Positions 1 to 8,352 of a stretch of 35,457 nucleotides of DNA are shown here, one piece after another. A program made the position numbers and the translations under genes. Source of the DNA: Bacillota bacterium (lineage in GTDB: Bacteria; Bacillota; Bacilli; Paenibacillales; Paenibacillaceae); NCBI GenBank assembly GCA_023433615.1, contig JAEZCJ010000107.1, positions 1-35,457 on the forward strand. The letters are read 5' to 3'. Under the pieces are notes generated by a model. That model had not been told where the DNA came from. It did no database searches and worked only from the letters and a program-made list of their open reading frames with translations. Every line of letters starts with the position of its first letter. Positions within the stretch are counted from its first letter, which is position 1.

Positions 1-459
1 TCACCAACGAAGCCTCGCCGCTTCATCCGGGTCCCGAACGTCCACCAGCACCGTATGCCGATCGCGCGCCACGACGCCCTGCTCCTCCAGGAAGCGCCGC
101 ACCTCGCCGTCCCGATCCGCCTCTTCCTCGTCCGCACGCCAGGTCCGCAAGCGCTCCCATGTATGTTGGCCGACGGCCGTGACGCGCACCTGCACGCCCT
201 CACGGGCCAGACGATCCGCAATCGCGGCCGTCTCTTCCGTCGTCTCCGCATCCACGACCGTGACGCTGATGTCCGTGCCCGACCGCGCCGCGAATCCCCT
301 CAGCGCGCGCAAGTACCATTCCACGCGAGGCGCCTGTTCGTCAGCGAGCAATATATAATGCCGCCCGGGACGGCGTCCGGCATGCCTTTTGACGAGCCAT
401 AGCGCTGCCGCTGCCACTATGGCGTACACGCATACAATCCACATGAAGATCGAGACCAT
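1..459 (-). CDS. Small membrane-anchored protein of unknown function
   Basis: The protein has about 152 residues with one hydrophobic N-terminal helix (roughly residues 4-23), a basic patch (KRHAGRRPGR), and a soluble part that looks alpha/beta, with a strand HYILLAD, a helix, and a second strand ISVTVVDAE. I chose the ATG at 459 because an AAAAGGAGG-type ribosome-binding site (468-476) lies 8 bases upstream; a longer reading back to 504 has no such site. The stop is a TGA at 1-3, so the gene is complete. It lies downstream of degSU but is separated from it by more than 550 bases of repeat-bearing DNA, so it is probably a separate transcription unit. I do not recognise the family. The topology suggests one helix with a cytoplasmic domain. 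The gene call is fairly secure; the function is open. Confidence 0.75.
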   Translation of the reverse strand: MVSIFMWIVCVYAIVAAAALWLVKRHAGRRPGRHYILLADEQAPRVEWYLRALRGFAARSGTDISVTVVDAETTEETAAIADRLAREGVQVRVTAVGQHTWERLRTWRADEEEADRDGEVRRFLEEQGVVARDRHTVLVDVRDPDEAARLRW

Positions 460-629
460 CGCTCTCGCCTCCTTTTGCGATACTATATGCGTTTCTCCGC
501 CCATGGGTGACGGCTATTCGCGGACAACCCGCATAATTGGCATCTGCCAATCGGTCGCTGACTCGCTGTTCTCGCACCTCCAGCCATCCGCTCAATCGCC
601 GTTGGCGGCCTCCCTTCCCCACCTTCTAA

Positions 630-650
630 CCATTATCCCTTTCGATCAGG
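630..650 (-). repeat. Inverted copy of the degU-downstream repeat
   Basis: Read on the minus strand this is CCTGATCGAAAGGGATAATGG. It matches the four plus-strand copies that follow except at the central bases (CGAAAG in place of TCAACG). It is the only copy in the opposite orientation and lies 20 bases before the first direct copy. Confidence 0.6.
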
Positions 651-668
651 TACCGATTTCCGCCGCAT

Positions 669-693
669 CCTGATCCAACGGGATAGCGGCCAC
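669..693 (+). repeat. degU-downstream repeat, copy 1
   Basis: The copy reads CCTGATCCAACGGGATAGCG followed by GCCAC. The TGAT core begins at 671, 56 bases before the core of the next copy. Confidence 0.7.
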
Positions 694-724
694 AGGAACA
701 GAGACTCCCACTCAGCCGCACCAC

Positions 725-746
725 CTTGATTCAATGGAATAGCGTG
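725..746 (+). repeat. degU-downstream repeat, copy 2 (degenerate)
   Basis: The copy reads CTTGATTCAATGGAATAGCG then TG. It differs from copies 3 and 4 at the C/T and G/A positions of the core and loses the GCCAC tail. The TGAT core is at 727. Confidence 0.6.
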
Positions 747-781
747 TAGGCGTATCACCTCCTAATGCTTCACATCAGACT

Positions 782-806
782 CCTGATTCAACGGGATAAT
801 GGCCAC
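782..806 (+). repeat. degU-downstream repeat, copy 3
   Basis: The copy reads CCTGATTCAACGGGATAATG then GCCAC. The TGAT core is at 784, 57 bases after copy 2. It shares CCTGATTCAACGGGATA exactly with copy 4. Confidence 0.7.
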
Positions 807-836
807 TGAAGCGTCAGCCCCTACTCCTCCACCCAG

Positions 837-861
837 CCTGATTCAACGGGATAGTGGGCGC
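837..861 (+). repeat. degU-downstream repeat, copy 4
   Basis: The copy reads CCTGATTCAACGGGATAGTG then GGCGC. The TGAT core is at 839, 55 bases after copy 3. The 30 or so bases between copies share no sequence. Confidence 0.7.
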
Positions 862-1016
862 AAGCGCCACGCCCCTCCCCCTCAGCTCGGCTCACATCCT
901 ATCCGACGCCATCCCTTCAACTCCCCATCACGCAACAAAGCCCCCGCTTATGGAAGCGAAGGCCGATTCTCATCTTGCATAATCCTGCAATCACGAGGAT
1001 ATACGCTCTATAGCGG

Positions 1017-1742
1017 TTACAATGTCACCCAGCCGAACTTAATGGAGTTGATAACCGCCTGCGTTCGGTCGTCGACTTCCATTTTCTGCAGAATGCTGCT
1101 GACATGGTTCTTAACCGTTTTCTCGCTGATATACAGGTATTCGCCGATCATCTTGTTGCTCTTGCCTTCTGCCATCAGACGCAGTACCTCGGCTTCGCGC
1201 CTCGTGAGCGGATTGTTGTCGCCTGCTACGAACTTGACGCCCGTCTCCGTGCTGGCGGCCGCATTCGATACGACGCCGATCTCATCCAAGTAAGTCATGC
1301 GGCGCAGCTGATTGATCAGCTTGCCCGTAACCTTCGGATGAATGTAGGCATGGCCGTTCACGACCGAACGAATCGCGTTGATGAGCGACTCGGCCTCCAT
1401 GTCCTTCAATAAGTAACCCGACGCTCCCTTGCGCAGCGTCTCGAATACGTAGCTCTCGTCATCGTGGATAGACAGAATAATGACCTTCACGTCGGGAAAA
1501 ATATCCCGCAGCCTCTCCGTTGCCACGACGCCGTTCTCGATCGGCATGTTGATATCCATCAGCACGACTTCCGGCTTGGTGTGGTTGCAGAACTCCAGTA
1601 CCTGAATGCCGTCGCCGCATTCGCCGATGACCTCCAGGTCATCTTCCATGTTCAGAATGCGCTTCAGGCCTTCCCGGAATAGCTGGTGGTCGTCGGCAAG
1701 CAATACTTTGATCGTGCGGGTGCCCGCGTTTTTCTGGTCCAT
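1017..1742 (-). CDS. degU: Two-component response regulator DegU
   Basis: This is a NarL/FixJ-family response regulator of about 241 residues. The receiver domain has the acidic pair of ADDHQLFREG, the phospho-acceptor Asp in VVLMDINMP (about residue 63), and the switch and Lys motifs ILSIHDDE and GYLLKD. A LuxR-type helix-turn-helix follows (LTRREAEVLRLMAEGKSN, ISEKTVKNHVSSILQKM). Similarity to B. subtilis DegU is strong along the whole length. DegU governs degradative enzymes, motility, biofilm and exopolymer genes. I chose the ATG at 1742 because AAAGGAG lies 9 bases upstream; an ATG two codons earlier (1748) abuts the degS stop but leaves only 3 bases to that site. The ribosome-binding site lies inside the last codons of degS, so the pair is cotranscribed and probably translationally coupled. 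Confidence 0.95.
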   Translation of the reverse strand: MDQKNAGTRTIKVLLADDHQLFREGLKRILNMEDDLEVIGECGDGIQVLEFCNHTKPEVVLMDINMPIENGVVATERLRDIFPDVKVIILSIHDDESYVFETLRKGASGYLLKDMEAESLINAIRSVVNGHAYIHPKVTGKLINQLRRMTYLDEIGVVSNAAASTETGVKFVAGDNNPLTRREAEVLRLMAEGKSNKMIGEYLYISEKTVKNHVSSILQKMEVDDRTQAVINSIKFGWVTL

Positions 1743-1748
1743 CGCCAT

Positions 1749-2909
1749 CTACTCCTTTCTCAGTTCGCTATTAATGGGAATATGAATCGTGACCTTCGTC
1801 CCGCGGCCCTTCTCGGATTCAATGTCCATCCGGCCGTCGAGCAGCTCTACGCGCTCTCGCATCCCGATGAGCCCGAAGTGGGGGCTTTCCTTGGTCTTCG
1901 CTTCGATCTGTTCTACGCTGAAGCCGACGCCGTTATCGTTCACGGCAATCTTCACCATGTTCGCTTGATACGTGATTTCGAGCGACACATAGGTAGCCGA
2001 CGCATGCTTCATCGCATTCGTGAACGCCTCTTGCACGAGCCGGTATACGGCCGCTTCCATCGCCGACGGCAGCCGGATTTCCCGGCCGATCGTCTCGAAT
2101 ACGGTGCGAATTTTGGTTTTTTCCTCAAAATCCTGTACGTATTTGCGCAGCGTAGGCACAAGTCCCAGATCGTCCAGGGCCATCGGTCGCAGGTTGAAAA
2201 TAATCTTGCGGATTTCTTCCAGCCCTGAACGCACTTGACCCTTCAGATCTATTAATTCGTCCTGCACCATCCGGAATTCCTGCTTTGCGAGCATTCTTTC
2301 TGCAATTTCCGTCCTAAGCACTAGATTCGCCATGGACTGCGCAGGACCATCGTGAATCTCCCGCGCGATGCGCTTCCGCTCCTCTTCCTGCGCCAGAATG
2401 ATCTTGAGTCCGATCAGCTGCCGGTTCTTGGCCGACTCCAGAATGCGGGTCACTTGGTTCAGGTCACCGGATAAGTATTCCAGCACTACGTTGATCTGCG
2501 AACTGATCGTCTCGGCCCGCTCGACCGACAATTCGACGTTCTTGACCCGCTTCTGCAGATCGTCCCGCCTTGCCTTCAGGTACGATTCCTTCTCGCGGAA
2601 CACCATCAAGTCGAGCTGGATGCTCGTCGCCTTCTCGTAAGCCGACTTGATATCCGCTTCCTTGTATCGGATGAAATCCTTGCTGACTTCCGTCAGCCGG
2701 ATACGCGCGCGCCGATATTCGAGCTCGAGGAGATCGACCTTATCGATCGTCTCGCTCGTCTCCTTCATGATCGACTCCAGCTCTTGATTAAGCGTCGTCA
2801 GCTCTTTGCGCGCGGATTCCGCGATTTCGAATATTTGGTATTTGCTCTCTTCCATCACGTTGACCGCGTTCTTGATGACGCGATCGATATCGTTCACTCG
2901 ATAATCCAC
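1749..2909 (-). CDS. degS: Sensor histidine kinase DegS
   Basis: This cytoplasmic sensor kinase has 386 residues, the same size as B. subtilis DegS. Residues 1-165 form the long coiled-coil DegS sensor region (for example YRRARIRLTEVSKDF and KARRDDLQKRVKNVELSVER). The HisKA_3 dimerisation box EEERKRIAREIHDGPAQ carries the phospho-accepting His near residue 186. The ATPase domain shows the N-box QEAFTNAMKHA and the glycine boxes DNGVGF and GLIGMRERVELLDG. There are no membrane helices, as expected for DegS. The start is GTG at 2909, preceded by GGAAGGTG. It forms an operon with degU, with no gap. Confidence 0.96.
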   Translation of the reverse strand: MDYRVNDIDRVIKNAVNVMEESKYQIFEIAESARKELTTLNQELESIMKETSETIDKVDLLELEYRRARIRLTEVSKDFIRYKEADIKSAYEKATSIQLDLMVFREKESYLKARRDDLQKRVKNVELSVERAETISSQINVVLEYLSGDLNQVTRILESAKNRQLIGLKIILAQEEERKRIAREIHDGPAQSMANLVLRTEIAERMLAKQEFRMVQDELIDLKGQVRSGLEEIRKIIFNLRPMALDDLGLVPTLRKYVQDFEEKTKIRTVFETIGREIRLPSAMEAAVYRLVQEAFTNAMKHASATYVSLEITYQANMVKIAVNDNGVGFSVEQIEAKTKESPHFGLIGMRERVELLDGRMDIESEKGRGTKVTIHIPINSELRKE

Positions 2910-2947
2910 GTGTCAGGCACACCTTCCGGCTAGGTTCAGTCTTCCCT

Positions 2948-2956
2948 ATCATATCA
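2948..2956 (-). promoter_or_regulatory. Possible extended -10 promoter of degSU
   Basis: The minus strand reads TGATATGAT, an extended -10 element (TG-n-TATGAT) about 40 bases upstream of the degS GTG. No good -35 hexamer lies at 17-18 bases, so this is a weak call based on position and the -10 only. Confidence 0.35.
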
Positions 2957-2980
2957 CATCTCAGGGCGAAAACATTACAA

Positions 2981-5728
2981 TCATTGAATGGTAATCGTTT
3001 TCGTCTTCCCGTCCCAGTCCACTTGTAGGCCTAATTGCTCAGACACAAGCCGCACAGGGACAAGAGTCCTTCCTCCGCGTACGATAGGCTTCGTGCCGGC
3101 CGGCTTGCGCTCGCCATTGACGATCAGCGTATCCCTGCTCAGCCACATCTCGAGCAGCTTGTCGCCTCGCAGCGCCGTTACCTTTTTGCTTGCGTTGTCC
3201 CACGCGACTTGACCGCCCATCGCATCCGCCACGAAGCGGAAAGGCAGATACGTTACGCCGTCCAACGCGATCGGCGCGACATCGAGCGCTCCCTTCACGC
3301 CGTTCACGAGCGCCGACTTCTTATCCAGCGTCAGCACGATCTTCGTGCCGGCATCCGCCAGCTTAGGCGCATCATGCAGCACGATGTTGTCGAAAGCGAT
3401 CTCGCCCGACAGTGCCCGCTCGTCCTGTCCTTCCTTCAATGTGGCAATGTACAAGCTTTGCAGCTTCGCCGGATACTGGATCGGCAGACCGGCGAAATCG
3501 GCCTTCACCGTCTTCCAGCCCGTCCAATCGACAGCTTTCGCAAGATCCACCTTATGGGTCGTTCCTGCCGCGTCGATTATCGTGGCACGCAGCCAATTTC
3601 GCCCGCCGTCGCCGTACACATCGACGCTCATCCCGATCGGCTCGCCCGGCAGCGTAATGCCGTCTTTCTTCAACACGGCATAAGCCGCCTTCGTCCGATC
3701 TTCCGTGCTCGCAGCGAAGTCATAGTTTAGCTTCAACGACTTGGATGCATTGCCTTCGTGCCCTGCGACGAGCTGGACGCCAGTCCGAACCTCGCTTGGA
3801 TCCGAAGTTGCCGTAATGCCGAAGGCGATATTCTCGAAGTCTTGGAATGCCCGCTGCGTGCTTCCCGCCGTCAGCGTCGCCATAGTCGAGTAACCGTCAT
3901 AACGGGCGATCGCATTACCGACCGTCGCCCCTTCCTTCACGGCATCGACGCGAATCTTGTCGTCCTGCACGCTGCCGACGAAGCCGCGGAACTCCCAATC
4001 GACCGAACCGGCCGGCACCGTAACCGTCCTGCCGTCCTCAAGCGTCGCTCGTACCTTCGCGGACAGCACGGCTCCCGCACGCAGCTCCGACGCCGGCGCT
4101 TCGATCGCAAGCTTGTGGATGCGGCTCTCGCCGATCACTTCGATGGCCAGCTTGTCCGAGCTGTCCCCTGCCTTGACCGTCAGCTCCGCCACCCCGGACG
4201 TCGCTGCCGTCAGGATGCCGCCGGATAGCGTCGCCAGCTCAGGCTTGTCCAGGCTCCATGCCGGCGAGATGCCGGACGGATCGAGCGGGTTGTAGAACGT
4301 GTCGTATGCGGTCAGCTTATACTCCGTCTGCTCTCCGATGAACAACAGGCTTTTGCCGCTCGCTTTTATGCCCTTGAGAGCTCCCTGCGGCGCCGACGTG
4401 TATACGCCGATCCCGTTCACGACCGGGCGCTGGTACGTGCCGCTGTTGCCGTCCTCCGTCGGATGCGACAGCTTGACGTCGAATTCGCCGAGCGGGCGGT
4501 CGACCATCGTCGTCGATCCGCCGCCGTCGAGGTTGACGCCCTTCCAGACGCCGAGCTGCACCATGATCTTCTGCAGCTCCGCCAGCGTTACGCCGACGCT
4601 CGGTCCGTTATCCTCCGCCGTTATGAGGTACACCTTCTTCATGTCCTTCGAATAGCCGACAGCCGTGCGCGCGCGATCTGAAGACGGACTCAGGCTATTG
4701 ACGCTGCGCGAGAACGAAGACGGTTGGCCGTCATTCACCAGAATCGTGTGTCCGCCGACCATCATCTGGAACTCGGTCGGATCGAACGTCTTCTGCGACG
4801 TGACCGAGCGCAGCTTCATGTCCGCCGTCACGCTCGTGCCGACCGGATAACGCTCCAGCAGCTGCTTCGCAGCCGTGCCGTGACCGCGCAGAATGTAGCC
4901 GTCGGCCGGTATCGTGACAGGCAGCGTCGCGTTCTCCGCGACCTGCGTCACGATGCCGCCTTGCACCAATACCTCTGTCGGTGTCGTCGCGCTTGCCAGC
5001 CGATTCGGACGCTCCGCGGCTGTCCACGCGCTCGTATAGAGGTAGAGTGCGTTCGAATGGCTGTACTGGATATTCGATTCTGCCGCACTATAGGCCGCCT
5101 CATTCATGCCGGCAAGCGGAATAACCGTGCCGTCGGCCGAGACGACCTTCCCTTCGAACGTGAATCGATCCACAAGCGGCACCCTGTCGGCCGTCAGCCC
5201 GAACATGAACATGCCCGTCAACTGCCGCGGGCTCTTCGCCAGCGTGCCGCTTACGATTTGCGCCCCGAACGGTACCTGCTCCGCGCTCTGCGTATCAAAA
5301 TAATCCGCATTCACCCCAGCAACTGCGCCTGTGTCTTTCACCATGGACGTCACCGATGCTTTGCTCGGCAATGTGCCGCCCTTGCCGTTCATGGCGTTCA
5401 GCGACACGTACGGATTCGTCAGGTCGATCTCGATAACGTGCACGTTCGAGACGGTCTGCACGCCGTCCTTCGCTGTCGTGACCCATTGATAATCGCGGCG
5501 TATGGCACCCGCGGTAATGATGTTCTCGCCCTTCGCAACGAGCGCCGGCGCAACATTGACTGCTCCATTCTCTGCTTGCTTCACTACCGCCGCTTTCTCG
5601 CCCGACGCATGGATGATTCCTGGCGTATGTGCCAGCGGCTGCAACAGCAGCGTGCCTCCGATCGTCAGCACGATCAGCTTTTTTGCCGTTCCGTATGCAT
5701 TCTGCATGATGCCTATGATCTCTCCCAT
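2981..5728 (-). CDS. Secreted phosphodiester glycosidase-domain protein with copper-amine-oxidase-like stalk domains
   Basis: The protein has 915 residues and an N-terminal signal peptide (hydrophobic run KKLIVLTIGGTLLL). Residues of about 90-445 form a phosphodiester-glycosidase (NAGPA-type) domain with GVNADYFDT and the hallmark VNLDGGGSTTM. A bacterial Ig-like segment follows (about 450-535), then a carbohydrate-binding-like beta region, and the C-terminus (about 800-915) has two copper amine oxidase N-domain repeats (LDGVTYLPFRFVADAMGGQV and VRGGRTLVPVRLVSEQLGLQ). Such proteins act outside the cell on glycan-phosphate linkages; the actual substrate is not evident. An ECF-like promoter sits immediately upstream. 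An ATG at 5707 is an alternative start: it gives a longer leader, but neither start has a strong ribosome-binding site. There is no terminator before degS. Confidence 0.88.
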   Translation of the reverse strand: MGEIIGIMQNAYGTAKKLIVLTIGGTLLLQPLAHTPGIIHASGEKAAVVKQAENGAVNVAPALVAKGENIITAGAIRRDYQWVTTAKDGVQTVSNVHVIEIDLTNPYVSLNAMNGKGGTLPSKASVTSMVKDTGAVAGVNADYFDTQSAEQVPFGAQIVSGTLAKSPRQLTGMFMFGLTADRVPLVDRFTFEGKVVSADGTVIPLAGMNEAAYSAAESNIQYSHSNALYLYTSAWTAAERPNRLASATTPTEVLVQGGIVTQVAENATLPVTIPADGYILRGHGTAAKQLLERYPVGTSVTADMKLRSVTSQKTFDPTEFQMMVGGHTILVNDGQPSSFSRSVNSLSPSSDRARTAVGYSKDMKKVYLITAEDNGPSVGVTLAELQKIMVQLGVWKGVNLDGGGSTTMVDRPLGEFDVKLSHPTEDGNSGTYQRPVVNGIGVYTSAPQGALKGIKASGKSLLFIGEQTEYKLTAYDTFYNPLDPSGISPAWSLDKPELATLSGGILTAATSGVAELTVKAGDSSDKLAIEVIGESRIHKLAIEAPASELRAGAVLSAKVRATLEDGRTVTVPAGSVDWEFRGFVGSVQDDKIRVDAVKEGATVGNAIARYDGYSTMATLTAGSTQRAFQDFENIAFGITATSDPSEVRTGVQLVAGHEGNASKSLKLNYDFAASTEDRTKAAYAVLKKDGITLPGEPIGMSVDVYGDGGRNWLRATIIDAAGTTHKVDLAKAVDWTGWKTVKADFAGLPIQYPAKLQSLYIATLKEGQDERALSGEIAFDNIVLHDAPKLADAGTKIVLTLDKKSALVNGVKGALDVAPIALDGVTYLPFRFVADAMGGQVAWDNASKKVTALRGDKLLEMWLSRDTLIVNGERKPAGTKPIVRGGRTLVPVRLVSEQLGLQVDWDGKTKTITIQ

Positions 5729-5750
5729 CTCTATCTATCTACTAACTATA

Positions 5751-5774
5751 GACTACAAGAGCGGGCGAAAAGTT
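5751..5774 (-). promoter_or_regulatory. ECF-sigma-like promoter, glycosidase gene
   Basis: The minus strand reads GTAACTTTT, then 14 bases, then GTCTATA. Counted as AAC to the -10 tetramer this is AAC-N17-AGTC, with three of four bases of CGTC. It has the same spacing and flanks as the site upstream of the 830-aa gene (13097-13120). Transcription would begin near 5743. Confidence 0.6.
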
Positions 5775-5800
5775 ACGGTTAATGAGAGGATATTAAGAGA

Positions 5801-5835
5801 AACAAAAACAGCCTATCATGGAGTTGATAGGCTGT
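5801..5835 (-). terminator. Intrinsic terminator of the 790-aa SLH gene
   Basis: A perfect 11-bp stem (ACAGCCTATCA with TGATAGGCTGT, 6-base loop) is followed on the minus strand by TTTTGTTTC. It lies 24 bases after the stop of the SLH gene. Confidence 0.85.
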
Positions 5836-5858
5836 CCTGCCTGATTCTCTTATTACGG

Positions 5859-8231
5859 TTATTCGCTAATGTAACCGACCGCGGTTAATAATCGGAGCAG
5901 CATTGCGGACGCTTCCGCCCGCGATGCAAGGGACCTCGGACTGAACAGGTCCGGCTTGACGCCTCTAAGCAGTCCATACTTTACTGCTGCAGCAGCGTCC
6001 GAGACGGCCCATGAAGAGATCTGCCCCCGATCTCGATACACGCGCAGTTCATTCTCGCTGTTCTTGGATGCGTAGCGGACGGGATCAATGGTCTGCATGG
6101 CACGCATCAGCATGACCGCCATTTGCTCGCGCGTAATATTGGCGTTGGGATCGAATGAAGCTGCAGAGATTCCTTTTACAATACCTGCTCGCACTGCAGC
6201 GCCGATGAATGCGGCGTTGTTGTGCTTACGTAAGTCTTTGAAGGCTGCCGCCGCTTCCAGATTCCCGGTCAGTCCCAGCCCTCTCGCAACGTACGCCGCG
6301 AACTCTCCGCGCGTAATCGGAGCATTCGGTTCGAACGTGTCCGCGGTCCGTCCGTCCATGATGAATTTCTGTGTTAATTGACCGATCGGCACTGCAGCCC
6401 AATGACCGTGGGTATCAGCGAATGCTCTGCTCCCTGTCACGCCTGCAAAGGCCCCAAATCCCTTGGTGAAAAAGAGAAGCTTGGATCGTCCTGCCTCGTG
6501 TTTGATCTTTGTCGGAATATAAGTCAGTCGACCTGATGCTGCATCGATATGCACCGTGGCCGTCGAATTCGCATTCAACTTCGAATCGACACCAGCCTCG
6601 ACAGCAATATTCGATGTCAACTCGGGATGCGCCGTCTTGATGTTGCCGGATAGGTATGACATCGCTAGGTGAATCGGCTGAACGCTTATCTCAGCGTCAT
6701 TGTCGTTGAGCTTGTTCGTAAGCTGAGGGGCAATGCCTCTTGCTGGTCCATCGAGTTCGATGAGCAGATGACCTTGTCCGCCATTCTCATGCATTCGATC
6801 AGTTAACCAGGCGTGATTCAATGAATCGAGCGGAACACGCAAAGTCAAGTCCTTATAATGAATTACGATCGCAGTCTTCGACGATCGCTTATTTGCGGCT
6901 TCAACTGTCGCAAGTGGGTACGCAACCAATGCAGCTGGTTCTGTATCCGGCACGGTGAATGTCACCTCGGATGTATGTGCATTCTTGTTATGGACGATAT
7001 CGAACGCCGCATCAAGATTATCGGCATGAAGCGTATACACACCGGAATGTAACCCTGCAGGAGAGGTGCCGAACGTCCTGTGAGCGTATGAGGGGTCGAT
7101 CGCTGCTACAGCAGCTGCTGCAGTCGATGATTGCTGTTCATTCCCACTATTCGTAATGGGAGTATCAGTTCCCGGCGTTTCTCCTCCGGTCGTACCACCA
7201 TTACCATTTCCGGAGCTCCTGATGACTTTGTAATCCTTGAACGAATTTACGGCCATTCCGTCATTTGTCTCTAATGCGCCATACGATTTGTTATTGTAGC
7301 TGACCGTCAACTGGTCGTTCGCTTTAATTGCATCATATAAAGTTAAGATGACGGTGTTCGCTTTGGTCTTACCGTCTGTAATGCCCGTATATTTACCATT
7401 GACCCTCACCTGGAAGGCCCCATGCAATAGTAATGAGCTAAAGATCGGTTTATTAAAGGTAAGCTCCAGCTTGTTATCCACAAAGGAAGCCGAGATTAGG
7501 GATGCAGACTTTGATTGATTCACTGCAGGTGCATCGTAGAATAGGTCAACCGAATTCCCTGACGTATCCAGTAGAGGCGGTTGTCCCCCAGCATAACTCA
7601 CGGTTACAATCGATTTCTCATCGATTGGTTTGTCGAGGTGGAACATGATCGCTCGCTGCGTAACATAGATCAAAGTTATAATTTGCGGAACTTGATCCGC
7701 ACGGATGATGAATTGATAGGTTTCATATTTTGCCGACATATCGATATCTTTGTTAAATGACAGCGTGACGCTCCGACCGCTAGCCGTTATCGATTCAACC
7801 TCCGGTCGCGTCCAATCCGCTCCCATACTTATCGCGTATTCCACGAAGCCCATAACATACCTACCGTCCTTATCAGACAGTTGGTAATGTCCCCCGGGAT
7901 AATAGGTGACTGCAACATGCTGCTTAGCCTCGACGCTGCCGCTTACGGTGAGCATGACTATTCTGTCGCCGCCCATAGCTGATTTCACTACGCGACTGCC
8001 GCCGTCTACAGTAACATAGAATTGCGTATAGGCATATGGATCGAGCGTCTGCAGCCCGCCGGCATCAAACTCTAAGGTGATCAGGAACGACTCCGCATCA
8101 GCGTTCATGCCAGCATAATAAGCTCTACTCAACTTAATTCCCTCTGAAGCAGATGCATATGGAGTGTTCCCTCCAAGCATGATGCACATAACCAACAGCA
8201 GACTAATAATCCCTTTTGCATATCGGGACAC
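5859..8231 (-). CDS. Secreted protein with C-terminal SLH domains
   Basis: The protein has 790 residues with a signal peptide (IISLLLVMCIMLGG, cleavage near ASA). The N-terminal half is beta-rich with repeats resembling SwmB/Ig-like adhesion modules: SVTLSFNKDIDMS and KLELTFNKPIFSS begin equivalent units, each ending in a T/LTVSY strand. A Ser/Thr/Gly-rich linker sits near residues 340-375. The last 190 residues contain three SLH domains with the binding motifs ITRGE, ITREQ and ASRAE. SLH domains bind pyruvylated secondary cell-wall polymer, made here by the csaB locus, so this is a non-covalently anchored surface protein. The start is GTG at 8231 with AAAAGGAGG 7 bases upstream. A plausible but weak sigma-A promoter (TTATAC-N17-TATACC) lies in the 70-base gap after metK. 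No ECF-type site was seen upstream, unlike the other surface genes. Confidence 0.9.
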   Translation of the reverse strand: MSRYAKGIISLLLVMCIMLGGNTPYASASEGIKLSRAYYAGMNADAESFLITLEFDAGGLQTLDPYAYTQFYVTVDGGSRVVKSAMGGDRIVMLTVSGSVEAKQHVAVTYYPGGHYQLSDKDGRYVMGFVEYAISMGADWTRPEVESITASGRSVTLSFNKDIDMSAKYETYQFIIRADQVPQIITLIYVTQRAIMFHLDKPIDEKSIVTVSYAGGQPPLLDTSGNSVDLFYDAPAVNQSKSASLISASFVDNKLELTFNKPIFSSLLLHGAFQVRVNGKYTGITDGKTKANTVILTLYDAIKANDQLTVSYNNKSYGALETNDGMAVNSFKDYKVIRSSGNGNGGTTGGETPGTDTPITNSGNEQQSSTAAAAVAAIDPSYAHRTFGTSPAGLHSGVYTLHADNLDAAFDIVHNKNAHTSEVTFTVPDTEPAALVAYPLATVEAANKRSSKTAIVIHYKDLTLRVPLDSLNHAWLTDRMHENGGQGHLLIELDGPARGIAPQLTNKLNDNDAEISVQPIHLAMSYLSGNIKTAHPELTSNIAVEAGVDSKLNANSTATVHIDAASGRLTYIPTKIKHEAGRSKLLFFTKGFGAFAGVTGSRAFADTHGHWAAVPIGQLTQKFIMDGRTADTFEPNAPITRGEFAAYVARGLGLTGNLEAAAAFKDLRKHNNAAFIGAAVRAGIVKGISAASFDPNANITREQMAVMLMRAMQTIDPVRYASKNSENELRVYRDRGQISSWAVSDAAAAVKYGLLRGVKPDLFSPRSLASRAEASAMLLRLLTAVGYISE

Positions 8232-8303
8232 TGCGATTCCTCCTTTTCATACCCTTTACGTATCATTTCGGTATAGCAGCTATCCTGTGTTAGTATAAGC
8301 AGT

Positions 8304-8338
8304 AAAAAAGCCTGTTCCCCGAGTTGGAGAACAGGCTT
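8304..8338 (-). terminator. Intrinsic terminator of metK
   Basis: The stem AAGCCTGTTCTCC / GGGGAACAGGCTT, with one mismatch, is followed on the minus strand by TTTT. It lies 15 bases after the metK stop. Confidence 0.85.
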
Positions 8339-8352
8339 CTCTGCATTACTGG

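Larger units (their letters stand above)
460..1016. other. Intergenic region downstream of degU with short repeats
   Basis: This 557-base stretch has no convincing gene. Open frames that cross it lack ribosome-binding sites or run antisense into degU. It holds four direct copies and one inverted copy of an approximately 21-25 base motif (listed separately), concentrated at 630-861. I see no clear intrinsic terminator just after degU; the candidate stems there are only 4-5 bp. A TATAGT hexamer about 30 bases upstream of the small downstream gene could be a -10 box but has no good -35 partner. Confidence 0.7.

Noticed and set aside
341..622. A minus-strand frame of 93 codons overlapping the first gene
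   Set aside because: It overlaps the better-supported gene, has no family signal and a highly skewed Arg/Ser composition.
630..861. A small CRISPR array
   Set aside because: The spacing (55-57 bases) is suggestive, but repeats are degenerate, one is inverted, there are only four direct copies, and no cas gene is present.
799..1293. A plus-strand reading frame of 164 codons across the degU end
   Set aside because: It has no ribosome-binding site, overlaps degU antisense, is low in complexity at its start and contains a copy of the repeat.
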